Source of the DNA: CAVTJL01 sp963735065
GTDB lineage: Bacteria > Pseudomonadota > Alphaproteobacteria > Geminicoccales > Geminicoccaceae
Assembly (NCBI GenBank): GCA_963735065.1
Contig: CAVTJL010000003.1
Location: 140,690 to 204,689, forward strand
Direction of reading: 5' to 3'
Length of the DNA stretch: 64,000 nucleotides
Numbering within the stretch: the stretch's first letter is position 1; each line of letters begins with the position of its first letter. Position numbers and translations under genes: made by a program. The notes beneath the pieces are model-generated. The model was not told the origin of the DNA and searched no databases. It saw nothing but the letters and a program-made list of their open reading frames with translations. Below, piece after piece: positions 27,444-36,135 of this stretch.

Positions 27444-28442
27444 TCAACCCTCGCTCAGGCGTGTGGCCGGCTCGTGGCCGCCGCCGGCCGCACCTTCGAC
27501 AGCCCCGCCCGGGCGCCCGTGCTTGGCCAGCTCGGTCGGAAGGCGGAAGCGGACATTCTCGGCGATGCCGGGCAGGGTCGAGAGCTCGACCTCGCCCAGC
27601 GCGCGCAACGCTGCGATCAGCTCGTGCACGAGCCTGTCCGGGGCCGAGGCGCCGGCGGTGACGCCGACGGCCTCCTTGCCCTCGAGCCAGGCCGGGTCGA
27701 GTGCCGAGGCGTCCTCGATGAGGTAGCTCGGCACGCCGAGCTCCGTGCCGATCTCGCGCAGGCGGTTGGAGTTCGAGCTGTTGGGAGCGCCCAGCACGAG
27801 GAGGACGTCGACGACCGCCGCGAGCTCGCGGACCGCCTTCTGGCGGTTCTGCGTGGCGTAGCAGATGTCCCTGGTGCTCGGCCCGACGATCGCCGGGAAG
27901 CGCGCCTTCAAGGCATCGATCACGGCCCGCGTGTCGTCGACGCTCAAGGTGGTCTGGGTGACGTAGGCGACCTTCTCCGGGTCCGGGACCTCGACGGTCA
28001 GGGCGTCCTCGACGGTGGAGATGAGCCGCACGAGCCCCGGCACCTGGCCCATCGTGCCCTCGACCTCGGCGTGGCCGGCATGGCCGATCAGGATGACGGT
28101 GCGGTCCTGGGCGGCATAGCGCCGGCCCTCGATGTGCACGCGCGAGACCAGCGGGCAGGTGGCGTCGATCACCTCGAGGCCGCGCTCGCGCGCCGCACCC
28201 TCCACGGCCTTCGAGACGCCGTGCGCGCTGAAGATGGTGAGGCCGCCCGTCGGCACCTCGTCGAGCTCGTCCACGAACCTGGCGCCCCGAGCCTTCAGGC
28301 TTTCGACGACGTGGCGGTTGTGCACGATCTCGTGGCGGACGTAGACGGGCGGGCCGAAGACGTCGAGGGCGCGCTCGACGATCTCGATCGCCCGCTCGAC
28401 GCCGGCGCAAAAGCCGCGGGGCTGGGCCAGCACGACTCGCAT
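27444..28442 (-). CDS. ispH: 4-hydroxy-3-methylbut-2-enyl diphosphate reductase IspH
   Basis: The protein has 332 residues. The three iron-sulfur ligands are visible in PRGFCAGVERAI (C12), DATCPLVSRVH and DICYATQNRQ. It catalyses the last step of the MEP isoprenoid pathway, giving IPP and DMAPP. It heads a two-gene leftward unit with hpnH, which links precursor supply to hopanoids. The 252 bases between its start and dxs hold the divergent promoters; I see no further gene there. Confidence 0.94.
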   Translation of the reverse strand: MRVVLAQPRGFCAGVERAIEIVERALDVFGPPVYVRHEIVHNRHVVESLKARGARFVDELDEVPTGGLTIFSAHGVSKAVEGAARERGLEVIDATCPLVSRVHIEGRRYAAQDRTVILIGHAGHAEVEGTMGQVPGLVRLISTVEDALTVEVPDPEKVAYVTQTTLSVDDTRAVIDALKARFPAIVGPSTRDICYATQNRQKAVRELAAVVDVLLVLGAPNSSNSNRLREIGTELGVPSYLIEDASALDPAWLEGKEAVGVTAGASAPDRLVHELIAALRALGEVELSTLPGIAENVRFRLPTELAKHGRPGGAVEGAAGGGHEPATRLSEG

Positions 28443-28694
28443 AGGGCGACTCCTCCGCTACCAGGTCCGCGCACATTCGAAGGGAAACCAAACGCGCGGC
28501 ACGCAGTTCCCTTCCCCATAGGCTTCGCGTCGCAGGCCAGCTATCTAATGGCCGGAAGGATGTCGGCAAGCATACAGATGGTTAAATGGTCCCAATTCCT
28601 TCGGATGGCTAGGCTTGTGGCGGCATGGCGAGCGATCCGCCCGGCTCTCCGGCTCGGCCTGCGGCAGCGAGTCTTCCGTGAGGGGGAGGTAACA

Positions 28695-30632
28695 ATGACC
28701 GGCACGCCGCTTTTGGACGGCATTGGGGAGCCGGCCGATCTGCGGTCGCTTCCGGCGGATCAGCTTCGCCAGCTGGCGGACGAGCTTCGCTCGGAGATGA
28801 TCGAGGCGGTGTCGGTGACGGGGGGTCATCTGGGGGCGGGACTGGGGGTGGTGGAGCTGACGGTGGCGCTCCATCGCGTGTTCGAGACGCCCTATGACCG
28901 GCTGATCTGGGACGTCGGGCACCAGGCCTACCCGCACAAGATCCTGACCGGCAGGCGGGGGCGCATCCGGACGCTGCGGCAGCCGGGCGGGCTCTCGGGC
29001 TTCACGCGGCGGGCGGAGAGTGTCTACGACCCGTTCGGCACGGCGCACAGCTCGACCTCGATCTCGGCCGGGCTCGGCATGGCGGCGGCAGCGAGGCTCG
29101 AGGGCACGCGGCGCAACGTCATCTGTGTCATCGGCGACGGGGCGATGAGCGCCGGCATGGCGTACGAGGCCATGAACAACGCGGCCGCGGCCGGCGGCAG
29201 GCTGATCGTCGTGCTCAACGACAACGACATGTCGATCGCCCCGCCCACGGGGGCGATGAGCGCCTATCTCTCGCGCGTCGTCTCCTCGCACGCCTACCGA
29301 AGCTTCCGCCACGTCGCCAAGCAGCTCAGCACCTACTTCCCCAGGCGCATCCAAAAGGCGGCCGAGCGGGCGGAGGAGTATGCAAGGGTCCTGCCCACCG
29401 GCGGCACGACCCTCTTCGAGGAGCTGGGCTTTTATTACCTGGGCCCGCTCGACGGGCACAATCTCGACCATCTGATCCCGGTTCTGGAGAACATCCGGGA
29501 CGACGACGACCGCGGCCCGGTGCTGATCCACGTCGTCACACAAAAAGGAAAAGGCTACCCGCCGGCGGAGGCCTCGGACGACAAGTATCACGGCGTGGGC
29601 AAGTTCGACGTCGCCACCGGCGCCCAGCAGAAGGGCAAGGCCAACGCGCCGTCCTACACCTCGGTCTTTGCCAAGGCGCTGGTGCGCGAGGCCGAGGCGG
29701 ACGACCGGATCGTGGCGATCACGGCGGCGATGCCGTCGGGCACCGGGCTCAATTTGATGGCCGAGCGCTTCCCGGAGCGGACCTTCGACGTGGGCATCGC
29801 CGAGCAGCATGCGGTGACCTTCGCCGCCGGCCTCGCGGCCGAGGGCTTCCGGCCCTTCTGCGCCATCTACTCGACCTTTTTGCAGCGCGCCTACGACCAG
29901 GTGGTGCACGACGTGGCGATCCAGGGCCTGCCGGTGCGCTTTGCGATCGACCGGGCGGGGCTGGTGGGGGCGGACGGCGCCACCCATGCCGGCAGCTTCG
30001 ATGTGGCCTATCTCTGCTGCCTGCCGGGCTTCGTCGTGATGGCGGCGGCGGACGAGCTCGAGCTCGTGCACATGGTGGCGACGGCGGCGCATCACGACGA
30101 GGGCCCGATCGCCTTTCGCTACCCGCGCGGCGAGGGGGTGGGCATCGAGCTGCCCGAGCGCGGCCGGCCGCTCGAGATCGGCAAGGGCCGCATCGTCAAG
30201 GAAGGCGGCCGCGTGGCGCTTTTGTCGTTCGGCGCCCGGCTGCAGGAATGCCTGCTCGCGGCCGAGACGCTGGAGGCCCAGGGTCTTGCGACGACGGTGG
30301 CCGATGCCCGCTTCGCCAAGCCGCTGGACCGGGATCTGATCTGCCGCCTCGCCCGCGAGCACGAGCTTCTCGTCACCATCGAGGAGGGCGCGGTGGGCGG
30401 CTTCGGCAGCCAGGTGCAGCAGCTTTTGCTGAACGAGGGCCTGCTCGACCAGGGCCGCCTCAAGCTGCGCTCGCTGACGCTGCCCGACCGCTTCATCGAC
30501 CACGGCACGCCCAAGGGCCAGTACGAGGAGGCCGGCCTCGACGCGAAGAGCATCGTGGCGAAGGTGAGGGAGGTGCTGGGGGTGGGGAAGGTGGAGACGG
30601 CCAGGCTCGCTGTCGTCGGTCCGGCGGGCTAG
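28695..30632 (+). CDS. dxs: 1-deoxy-D-xylulose-5-phosphate synthase
   Basis: The protein has 645 residues. The thiamine diphosphate motif is present (VIGDGAMSAGMAYEAMNNA, ending NDNDMSIAPP). The second domain shows DVGIAEQHAVTFAAGLA and the third the C-terminal RSLTLPDRFIDHGTPKGQYE. It condenses pyruvate and glyceraldehyde-3-phosphate, the entry step of the MEP pathway. GGGGGAGGT stands before the ATG at 28695; longer upstream frames are antisense to ispH. Being next to ispH and hpn genes suggests hopanoid-linked supply. Confidence 0.94.
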   Translation: MTGTPLLDGIGEPADLRSLPADQLRQLADELRSEMIEAVSVTGGHLGAGLGVVELTVALHRVFETPYDRLIWDVGHQAYPHKILTGRRGRIRTLRQPGGLSGFTRRAESVYDPFGTAHSSTSISAGLGMAAAARLEGTRRNVICVIGDGAMSAGMAYEAMNNAAAAGGRLIVVLNDNDMSIAPPTGAMSAYLSRVVSSHAYRSFRHVAKQLSTYFPRRIQKAAERAEEYARVLPTGGTTLFEELGFYYLGPLDGHNLDHLIPVLENIRDDDDRGPVLIHVVTQKGKGYPPAEASDDKYHGVGKFDVATGAQQKGKANAPSYTSVFAKALVREAEADDRIVAITAAMPSGTGLNLMAERFPERTFDVGIAEQHAVTFAAGLAAEGFRPFCAIYSTFLQRAYDQVVHDVAIQGLPVRFAIDRAGLVGADGATHAGSFDVAYLCCLPGFVVMAAADELELVHMVATAAHHDEGPIAFRYPRGEGVGIELPERGRPLEIGKGRIVKEGGRVALLSFGARLQECLLAAETLEAQGLATTVADARFAKPLDRDLICRLAREHELLVTIEEGAVGGFGSQVQQLLLNEGLLDQGRLKLRSLTLPDRFIDHGTPKGQYEEAGLDAKSIVAKVREVLGVGKVETARLAVVGPAG

Positions 30633-30819
30633 CAGCACCCTGAGCTCCCCGCTCTCGCCATCTCATCGGCTGCTTTGGAGACTTGGCAGCCATCCGCGTA
30701 GCTCAAATGCAGAGCCTGAGCGTCGACCTTCCGGCGGGACGCTACCTCTCGCGTCGGCGTGGCACGCCGATCGGCTATTGGTTATATTGACCGTAGCTTG
30801 GGATGGATGGGATGGCGCC

Positions 30820-31050
30820 ATGGATTTCATGCGCTTCGGTAAGTCGCCTCCACCGGAGGCGGTGAAGGGGGCCCGTGCCGCGCTCGATCAGGCGAACGAG
30901 TTTCTCGCTCGCAGCCGAAAGATCGCCGCGAAGCTGAAGGAGGATGAAAGTCTCTCGGCCGAGGAGCGGGTCACGCTGGACAAGCAGGCGAGAGATTATG
31001 CCGAGCAGGCAGGCCATCTGGCCAAGCTTGCCGAGACGTTGGCGCGGTAG
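30820..31050 (+). CDS. Small coiled-coil-type protein
   Basis: The protein has 76 residues, highly charged and helical (ARAALDQANEFLARSRKIAA, then KLKEDESLSAEERVTLDKQA). There is no signal peptide. It ends 3 bases before the next membrane-protein gene, so they form a two-gene unit. Function is unknown. The start at 30820 is more likely than the upstream GTG because MDFMRFGKSP follows a clean gap. Confidence 0.55.
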   Translation: MDFMRFGKSPPPEAVKGARAALDQANEFLARSRKIAAKLKEDESLSAEERVTLDKQARDYAEQAGHLAKLAETLAR

Positions 31051-31053
31051 CGA

Positions 31054-31407
31054 ATGCCACCACCTGACGAGCTGGATCGCCTCATCGAGGCAAGCGCTGC
31101 CAGCGTCGAGGCGGCATCGCCGGTTGTCCAGAGCGCTGAGCAGGACGCCCGGCGAATGATCTCCAGGGACCGGTCGCAGATTGCGAGGATGGTCCTATGG
31201 GTCTACTCGCTGACCATTGCAGCGGCGTTCCTCTACCTTTTGATACACGTTCCTGGCGTCGTCTGTGACGACAATGGCTGCAAGCCGGCCGAGGGCAGCT
31301 GGGTTGTCGCTGTAAAGGCCATGAGTGAGCTGATCACGACAGCCATTCTGCCGATCGTCACCCTGGTGCTGGGCTTCTACTTCGGATCGGAAAAGACGGC
31401 GCGTTAG
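31054..31407 (+). CDS. Two-TM membrane protein of unknown function
   Basis: The protein has 117 residues. A helical N-terminus (DELDRLIEASAASVEAASPV) precedes a membrane segment (VLWVYSLTIAAAFLYLLIHV), a short outer loop with two Cys (VCDDNGCKP), and a second segment (LITTAILPIVTLVLGFYFGS). It is translated right after the coiled-coil gene, which might be its cytosolic partner. No family is recognised. Confidence 0.6.
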   Translation: MPPPDELDRLIEASAASVEAASPVVQSAEQDARRMISRDRSQIARMVLWVYSLTIAAAFLYLLIHVPGVVCDDNGCKPAEGSWVVAVKAMSELITTAILPIVTLVLGFYFGSEKTAR

Positions 31408-31502
31408 CGGCGTGGTCAGGCCGGCATCGGCTTCGCTTGGATCGCCGTTCCTTCGATCGTAAGCTCGTTCTTGAATGCCGGGTGGCGAGCGGAGGGGCGG
31501 CC

Positions 31503-32954
31503 ATGGCGGGGCTGGTGGACGAGGGGGCGCTCGACGAGGGGCTGGCGCGGCTCGAGGCGGCGCGGGCCTGGAGCCCGCGCGTGGTGTCGCGGCTCGAGAC
31601 GTTGATCCGCACCGGCGACGACGCGGCGCTCTTTCGCGTCAATCCCTTCTCGTTCGCGGCGGAGCGGGGGATCGAGCGCGGCGAGGCGGTCGATCTCTTC
31701 CTGCATGCCACCGCCGAGGGGCTCCTCGGCATGGATTGGCTGCTCATCTGCCCCACCTGCGCCTGTGCGGTGGCGAGCTTCGTCCGCCTTCGCAACATCG
31801 AGCGCAACTTCCACTGCCCGATCTGCCATGGCGACTACGATGTCGCGATCGACGACCTCGTCGCGGTCTATTTCAGCGTCTCGCCCAAGGTCCGCAGCAT
31901 CCGCTACCATCACCCCGAGGCGCTCGACGCCTTCGAGCAGGTGTTCGTCGTCAAGCATGTGCGCGAGGGACGGTCGCCGACCGGCGAGCCCTTCGTCGAC
32001 TGGATGAAGGAGGCGCTGCTGGGCCTCAGCTTTCTCGAGGCCGGATCCACGACCAGCTTCGCCTTCACCGCGGGGGCCGGGGCGGTGATGGGCTTCAGCA
32101 CCGAGACGGACGCGGGCTTTATTCTGCCGGTGACGGAGAGCGTGGCCGCGGAGCCGCAACGCATCAGGCTGACCCACACCGGCACCGGCTATGAGCCCGG
32201 CGGGCAGACGCTGGCCCAGGGTCCGGTCGAGCTCGAGGTCCTCAGCCCGGGATCACGCAGCGAGATCCTGGCCATCGTCCAGCTTCCCCCCGCCTTCGAG
32301 GACGCGCCGCTGCCCTTCGATCCCTACCTGACGGGCAAGCATCTCCTGACGAGCCAGACCTTCCGCAGCCTCTTCCGCTCCGAGGTGGTGGGCGGGGCCG
32401 AGGGGCTGGCGATCCGCGACATCGCGCTTCTCTTCACCGACATCAAGGGATCGACGGCGCTCTACCAGCGGATCGGCGACCTCAACGCCTTCCAGCTGGT
32501 CCAGCAGCATTTCGACCAGCTCCGCCAGGCGACGGTGCACCATGGCGGCGCCATCGTGAAGACGATCGGCGATGCGGTGATGGCGGCCTATCCGGACGCG
32601 GCCAGTGCTGTGGCCGCAGCGCTCGACATGCGGGCGGCGATCGAGCGCTTCAACCGAGGCCAGCCGGATGCGCCGGTGCTGCTCAAGATCGGCATCCATC
32701 ATGGTGCTGCGATCGCGGTGACGCTCAATGACGGGCTCGACTATTTCGGCCAGACGGTGAACATCGCCTCGCGCGTGCAGGAGATGGCGGGCGCGGCCGA
32801 GATCTGGATCACGGGCGAGGTGTGGGCCTATCCGGGCGTCCAGGCGCTGCTGGCGGGCCATCCGGTCGAGCAGCGCACGGCCGAGCTTCAGGGCGTCACG
32901 GGGCCGACCACGGTCGTGAGGATCGGCGCACGGGGCGAGGCCAAGGCCGCCTGA
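31503..32954 (+). CDS. Class III adenylate/guanylate cyclase with a Cys-rich N-terminal domain
   Basis: The protein has 483 residues. The C-terminal cyclase domain starts near residue 305 (ALLFTDIKGSTALYQRIGDL). It has the metal Asp in FTDIKGS, the second in KTIGDAVMAAYPDA, and the transition-state Asn/Arg in FGQTVNIASRVQ. The N-terminal part has a zinc-ribbon-like pair, CPTCAC and CPICHGDYD, then a beta-rich region (DUF5939-like arrangement). It presumably makes cAMP or cGMP; the nucleotide is not decided. No membrane segment is seen. GAGGGG precedes the ATG. Confidence 0.82.
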   Translation: MAGLVDEGALDEGLARLEAARAWSPRVVSRLETLIRTGDDAALFRVNPFSFAAERGIERGEAVDLFLHATAEGLLGMDWLLICPTCACAVASFVRLRNIERNFHCPICHGDYDVAIDDLVAVYFSVSPKVRSIRYHHPEALDAFEQVFVVKHVREGRSPTGEPFVDWMKEALLGLSFLEAGSTTSFAFTAGAGAVMGFSTETDAGFILPVTESVAAEPQRIRLTHTGTGYEPGGQTLAQGPVELEVLSPGSRSEILAIVQLPPAFEDAPLPFDPYLTGKHLLTSQTFRSLFRSEVVGGAEGLAIRDIALLFTDIKGSTALYQRIGDLNAFQLVQQHFDQLRQATVHHGGAIVKTIGDAVMAAYPDAASAVAAALDMRAAIERFNRGQPDAPVLLKIGIHHGAAIAVTLNDGLDYFGQTVNIASRVQEMAGAAEIWITGEVWAYPGVQALLAGHPVEQRTAELQGVTGPTTVVRIGARGEAKAA

Positions 32955-32994
32955 CGGCTCCCGTCCGCCGCATCGGCGGACCGGCAGCCTCCGC

Positions 32995-34485
32995 TCAGCG
33001 CCGGACGAGGATGATCCCGCCCGCCTCGCTCTCGCGCAGGACCTTGTAGCGGTTGCGGAAGTGCTCGTTCACCTCGGGCGGCAGGTTGAACGAGCTCATG
33101 AGGTCGGTGCGCGGGCCGCGCCAGGGGGCCACCTCGATCTGGATGACGTCGAAATAGCCCTCGTCCAGCAGGTCGGTCAGCCTGCTGGCCGGCACGATGC
33201 CCTTGCGGATCTTGTAGCCGAGCGACCAGGTGTCGATGTCTTGCGGCTTGCCGGCCCAGTAGCAGAGCGCCAGCGTGTCGCAGAAGACAGGGCCGGGCGC
33301 GGCGCGCAGGAAGGCGATCTCGCGGTCCGCATCGGCGATCTGCTGGCGGAGCGTCGCGTGGAACGCCCGGCGCTCGGGCCAGGCCTGGGCGAAGGCGGCG
33401 CCGGGCGTCCAGGAGAGCAGCAGGAGCGCCGTGACGGAGGCCGCGGCCCCCTTGCGCAGGTCGAGGCGGGTGAGGAGGAGCCCGACCGTCAGGGCCAGCG
33501 CTATGGCCGGCTCGAAATAGACGCTGTTGCTCGTGCCGTTGCCGCCGCCGAAGAAGATCGCGGGCGGCCATGCCGCGGCCACGTAGAGGAGGGCCAGGAC
33601 CACCCGCCGGTCCCGCCAGCCGAGCGCCAGCAGCAGGACGGCACCCGCCAGCGCCGGTGCGAAGAGCCAGAGGTGGGTGAGGAGCTGCGCCACCATCTTG
33701 GGCGGCGAGAAGGTCCGTGCGTGCTCGAGGCTGACGATCGACCAGACCATCGGCATGCCGAAGGCGAGCAGGCAGGCGAGCAGGGCCGCGATGCCGACCA
33801 GGAGGCCCGTCACGATCCAGCGCGGAAGGGTGCGGGGCGCATAGAGGAGGACGTGCGCGGCGATCGCCGCCGGGATCGCCAGATAGATGATCTTCACCAT
33901 CCCCGCGGCAACCGCGAGCCCGACCACGCCGAGCCGGCGCGAGGCGGTGGCCTCGCCGCTCACATAGACGAGGAGCGCCGCCACCGAGAAGGCGTGCCCC
34001 AGCCACTGCGGGTCGGCCGCGCCGATATAGGCGGTGCCGAGCGCCGCCTCGGTGGCGAGGAACCAGCCGGCGGCGAGGAGCGCTGCCGGCAGCGAGGCGC
34101 CGAGCCTGCGCAGGATCAGCGGCAGCGCGCCCGTGACGAAGGCGAAGCCCGCCAGCGTGAGGAGGCGCCCGGCCAGCATCTCGCTGCCGACGAGCTTGCC
34201 CAGCGTGGCCGAGAGAAGGAAGGAGAGCGGCGGGTAGTTGTTGGAGAACATCGAATCGGGCGGGGGATAGAGCGGCGCGGGGCCGAAGACACGGGCCGCG
34301 TTGACCGCGTCCCACCCCTCGGTGGAGTTCATGATCACGTGCGCGCCGATCGATGTCGGCAGGTCGCGCAGGATAAAGAGGGCCGCGATCGCGAAGAGCG
34401 CAGCCGCCGCGAGCTCGAGGCGCTCGCTCGCCCTCATCGCGGCGCTGCCGGAGAGCTCGGCGCGGCGAGCCGGTTGCATGGTCAC
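32995..34485 (-). CDS. Multi-pass membrane glycosyltransferase, GT39/ArnT-like fold (GT-C)
   Basis: The protein has 496 residues with ten or more hydrophobic segments. A periplasmic loop after the first segment (GWDAVNAARVFGPAPLYPPP) includes the region where GT-C enzymes hold their acidic active-site residue, and a soluble C-terminal domain ends it. Such enzymes use polyprenyl-phosphate sugars to modify lipids or proteins; the substrate here is unknown. Alternative starts exist at 34479 and 34437. The 240 bases between it and the Uma2 gene hold no gene I can support. Confidence 0.7.
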   Translation of the reverse strand: MTMQPARRAELSGSAAMRASERLELAAAALFAIAALFILRDLPTSIGAHVIMNSTEGWDAVNAARVFGPAPLYPPPDSMFSNNYPPLSFLLSATLGKLVGSEMLAGRLLTLAGFAFVTGALPLILRRLGASLPAALLAAGWFLATEAALGTAYIGAADPQWLGHAFSVAALLVYVSGEATASRRLGVVGLAVAAGMVKIIYLAIPAAIAAHVLLYAPRTLPRWIVTGLLVGIAALLACLLAFGMPMVWSIVSLEHARTFSPPKMVAQLLTHLWLFAPALAGAVLLLALGWRDRRVVLALLYVAAAWPPAIFFGGGNGTSNSVYFEPAIALALTVGLLLTRLDLRKGAAASVTALLLLSWTPGAAFAQAWPERRAFHATLRQQIADADREIAFLRAAPGPVFCDTLALCYWAGKPQDIDTWSLGYKIRKGIVPASRLTDLLDEGYFDVIQIEVAPWRGPRTDLMSSFNLPPEVNEHFRNRYKVLRESEAGGIILVRR

Positions 34486-34725
34486 GCGGTCCAGATCCTT
34501 CGGTCGGCAGCGGTCGCAACGTGCAGGTGGACGTCGCGTCGCCTCTCCAACTCCCTAGGAGGGATGTAGGCGTCGGACAGGCCGGGGCGCCCCAGGCTGT
34601 AGGAGCGCATGCCGTGTCGGGCGGCAGATGCACGCAACCGCGGGGAATGTCCATCGACGATGGTCGCCCGGCCGCACCCGGCGCCGCAGACCGGTCGGGC
34701 GCGGAGCGGGAACGATAGCACCCGC

Positions 34726-35286
34726 TCAGGCGAAGAGGGACTCGATCTCCAGGACGATCCCGGGCGGATCGAGATGCAGCGCGCCACCCGTGAGGATCCT
34801 GGTCGCGATCTCGCCGGTGCGGTCCCGCTCGTGATGGATGACCGTCCTGGCCCCGGTCTTGAGGATGAGATAGTGGCGCACCGAGGCGAGGGAGAAATAG
34901 TCGGCGAGCTTGGCGCCGGCATCCAAGGCCCTGGTCGAGGGCGAGAGCACCTCGACCAGGATGAGCGGGTCCTTGATGCGCACCGTGTCGGGCGGCAGCT
35001 CGGGGCCGCAGCGCACCAGGGCGTCGGGCTCGTAGACGGTGGTCTCGCCGATCTCCACCGAGACGCCGTCGGGCAGGGCCTCGCAGGGCAGGCCTGCGGC
35101 GCGGATGGCGTCGCGAAGCGCTACGAAGGCCGCACCCTTCACGCGGGCGTGGGCCAGCCGCTCGGGCACCATGCCGACGATCTGGCCCCGCTCCAGCTCG
35201 TAGCGCTCGCCCTCGGGCTGCTCCATCGCCCAGGCGATGAACTCGTCGGCGGTCATGGGCTGGCGAACGGACGCTGGCAGCGGCAT
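34726..35286 (-). CDS. Uma2-family endonuclease-fold protein
   Basis: The protein has 186 residues. The PD-(D/E)XK-like Uma2 features are TADEFIAWAMEQPEGERYEL with its early Glu, YEPDALVRCG (catalytic Asp strand) and LILVEVLSPSTRALDAGAKL (the ExxS/K strand). The late YLILKTGARTV strand is also typical. GAGGAGGGG precedes the ATG. Uma2 proteins are common, often in multiple copies and near mobile DNA; their biological role is not established. Confidence 0.85.
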   Translation of the reverse strand: MPLPASVRQPMTADEFIAWAMEQPEGERYELERGQIVGMVPERLAHARVKGAAFVALRDAIRAAGLPCEALPDGVSVEIGETTVYEPDALVRCGPELPPDTVRIKDPLILVEVLSPSTRALDAGAKLADYFSLASVRHYLILKTGARTVIHHERDRTGEIATRILTGGALHLDPPGIVLEIESLFA

Positions 35287-35403
35287 GATCCCCTCCTCGT
35301 CGGGCGTCAGTCTAGCGCAGCCGGCCGAGGCGGTCACGCGATCGCGGGTCCTTGGCATCGCGCCCCCTCGTCCTGGGGCCATGGCGCTGCTATCTCCCCT
35401 GCC

Positions 35404-36135
35404 ATGCTGCACGCTCTGGCCAACCCGCTGCGCTTTCAAAAGCTCACCGACCCGATGCTGCCCTGGCTGCTGGCCGGGCTCGCCGTCCTGCTGCCCATCG
35501 GGCTCGTCTGGGGCTTGTGGATCGCGCCGCCCGACTATCAGCAGGGCGATTCCTACCGCATCATGTTCGTCCATGTGCCGGCCGCCTGGATGGCGATGCA
35601 GACCTATGCGCTGATCGCCATCGCCAGTGCCGCAGCGCTCATCTGGCGCCATCCGCTGGCCGAGGTGGCGGCGCGGGCCGCCGCGCCCATCGGCGCCTGC
35701 TTCACGGCCGTGGCCCTCTTCACGGGCTCGGTGTGGGGCAAGCCCACCTGGGGCACCTACTGGGTCTGGGACGCGCGCCTTACCTCCTTTCTCATCCTTT
35801 TGTTCCTCTATCTCGGCTACATGGCGCTGCAGGACGCGTTCGAGGATGCGACCAGGGGTGCCCGTGCCGCCGCGATCCTGGCCCTCGTGGGGGCGGTGAA
35901 CCTGCCGATCATCAAATACTCGGTCGACTGGTGGAACACGCTCCATCAGGGCGAGAGCATCTTCCGCGCCGGCGGCCCCACCATCGCCTGGAGCATGCTC
36001 TGGCCGCTCTTCATCATGCTCGCCGTCTTCCTTCTGTTCTTTCTCGCCGTCTGGATCGTCCGCATCCGGGGCGAGCTGGCGGCGCGGCGCCTCATGAGCC
36101 TGAGGCTCGGCATGGCGGATGCGGCGGGGGACTGA
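35404..36135 (+). CDS. ccmC: Heme exporter / cytochrome c maturation protein CcmC
   Basis: The protein has 243 residues with six membrane segments. The tryptophan-rich WWD heme-handling motif is WGTYWVWDARLTS, and the conserved His appear in FVHVPAAWMAM and WWNTLHQGESI. CcmC loads heme onto CcmE in c-type cytochrome assembly. Other ccm genes are not adjacent, so this is an isolated copy or the remaining genes lie elsewhere. The downstream permease gene overlaps its 3' end. Confidence 0.88.
   Translation: MLHALANPLRFQKLTDPMLPWLLAGLAVLLPIGLVWGLWIAPPDYQQGDSYRIMFVHVPAAWMAMQTYALIAIASAAALIWRHPLAEVAARAAAPIGACFTAVALFTGSVWGKPTWGTYWVWDARLTSFLILLFLYLGYMALQDAFEDATRGARAAAILALVGAVNLPIIKYSVDWWNTLHQGESIFRAGGPTIAWSMLWPLFIMLAVFLLFFLAVWIVRIRGELAARRLMSLRLGMADAAGD

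Noticed and set aside
28545..30638. A 697-residue minus-strand frame opposite dxs
   Set aside because: Same reason: low-complexity Arg/His composition, no start signal, and dxs is unmistakable on the other strand.
30690..30725. tRNA-like string CCGCGTAGCTCAAATGCAGAGC
   Set aside because: It resembles a tRNA D-arm, but no anticodon stem, T-loop sequence or acceptor pairing follows.
34486..34725. Possible gene between the membrane glycosyltransferase and Uma2 genes
   Set aside because: All frames are Arg/Pro/Ser-rich shadows. No start signal or domain was found.
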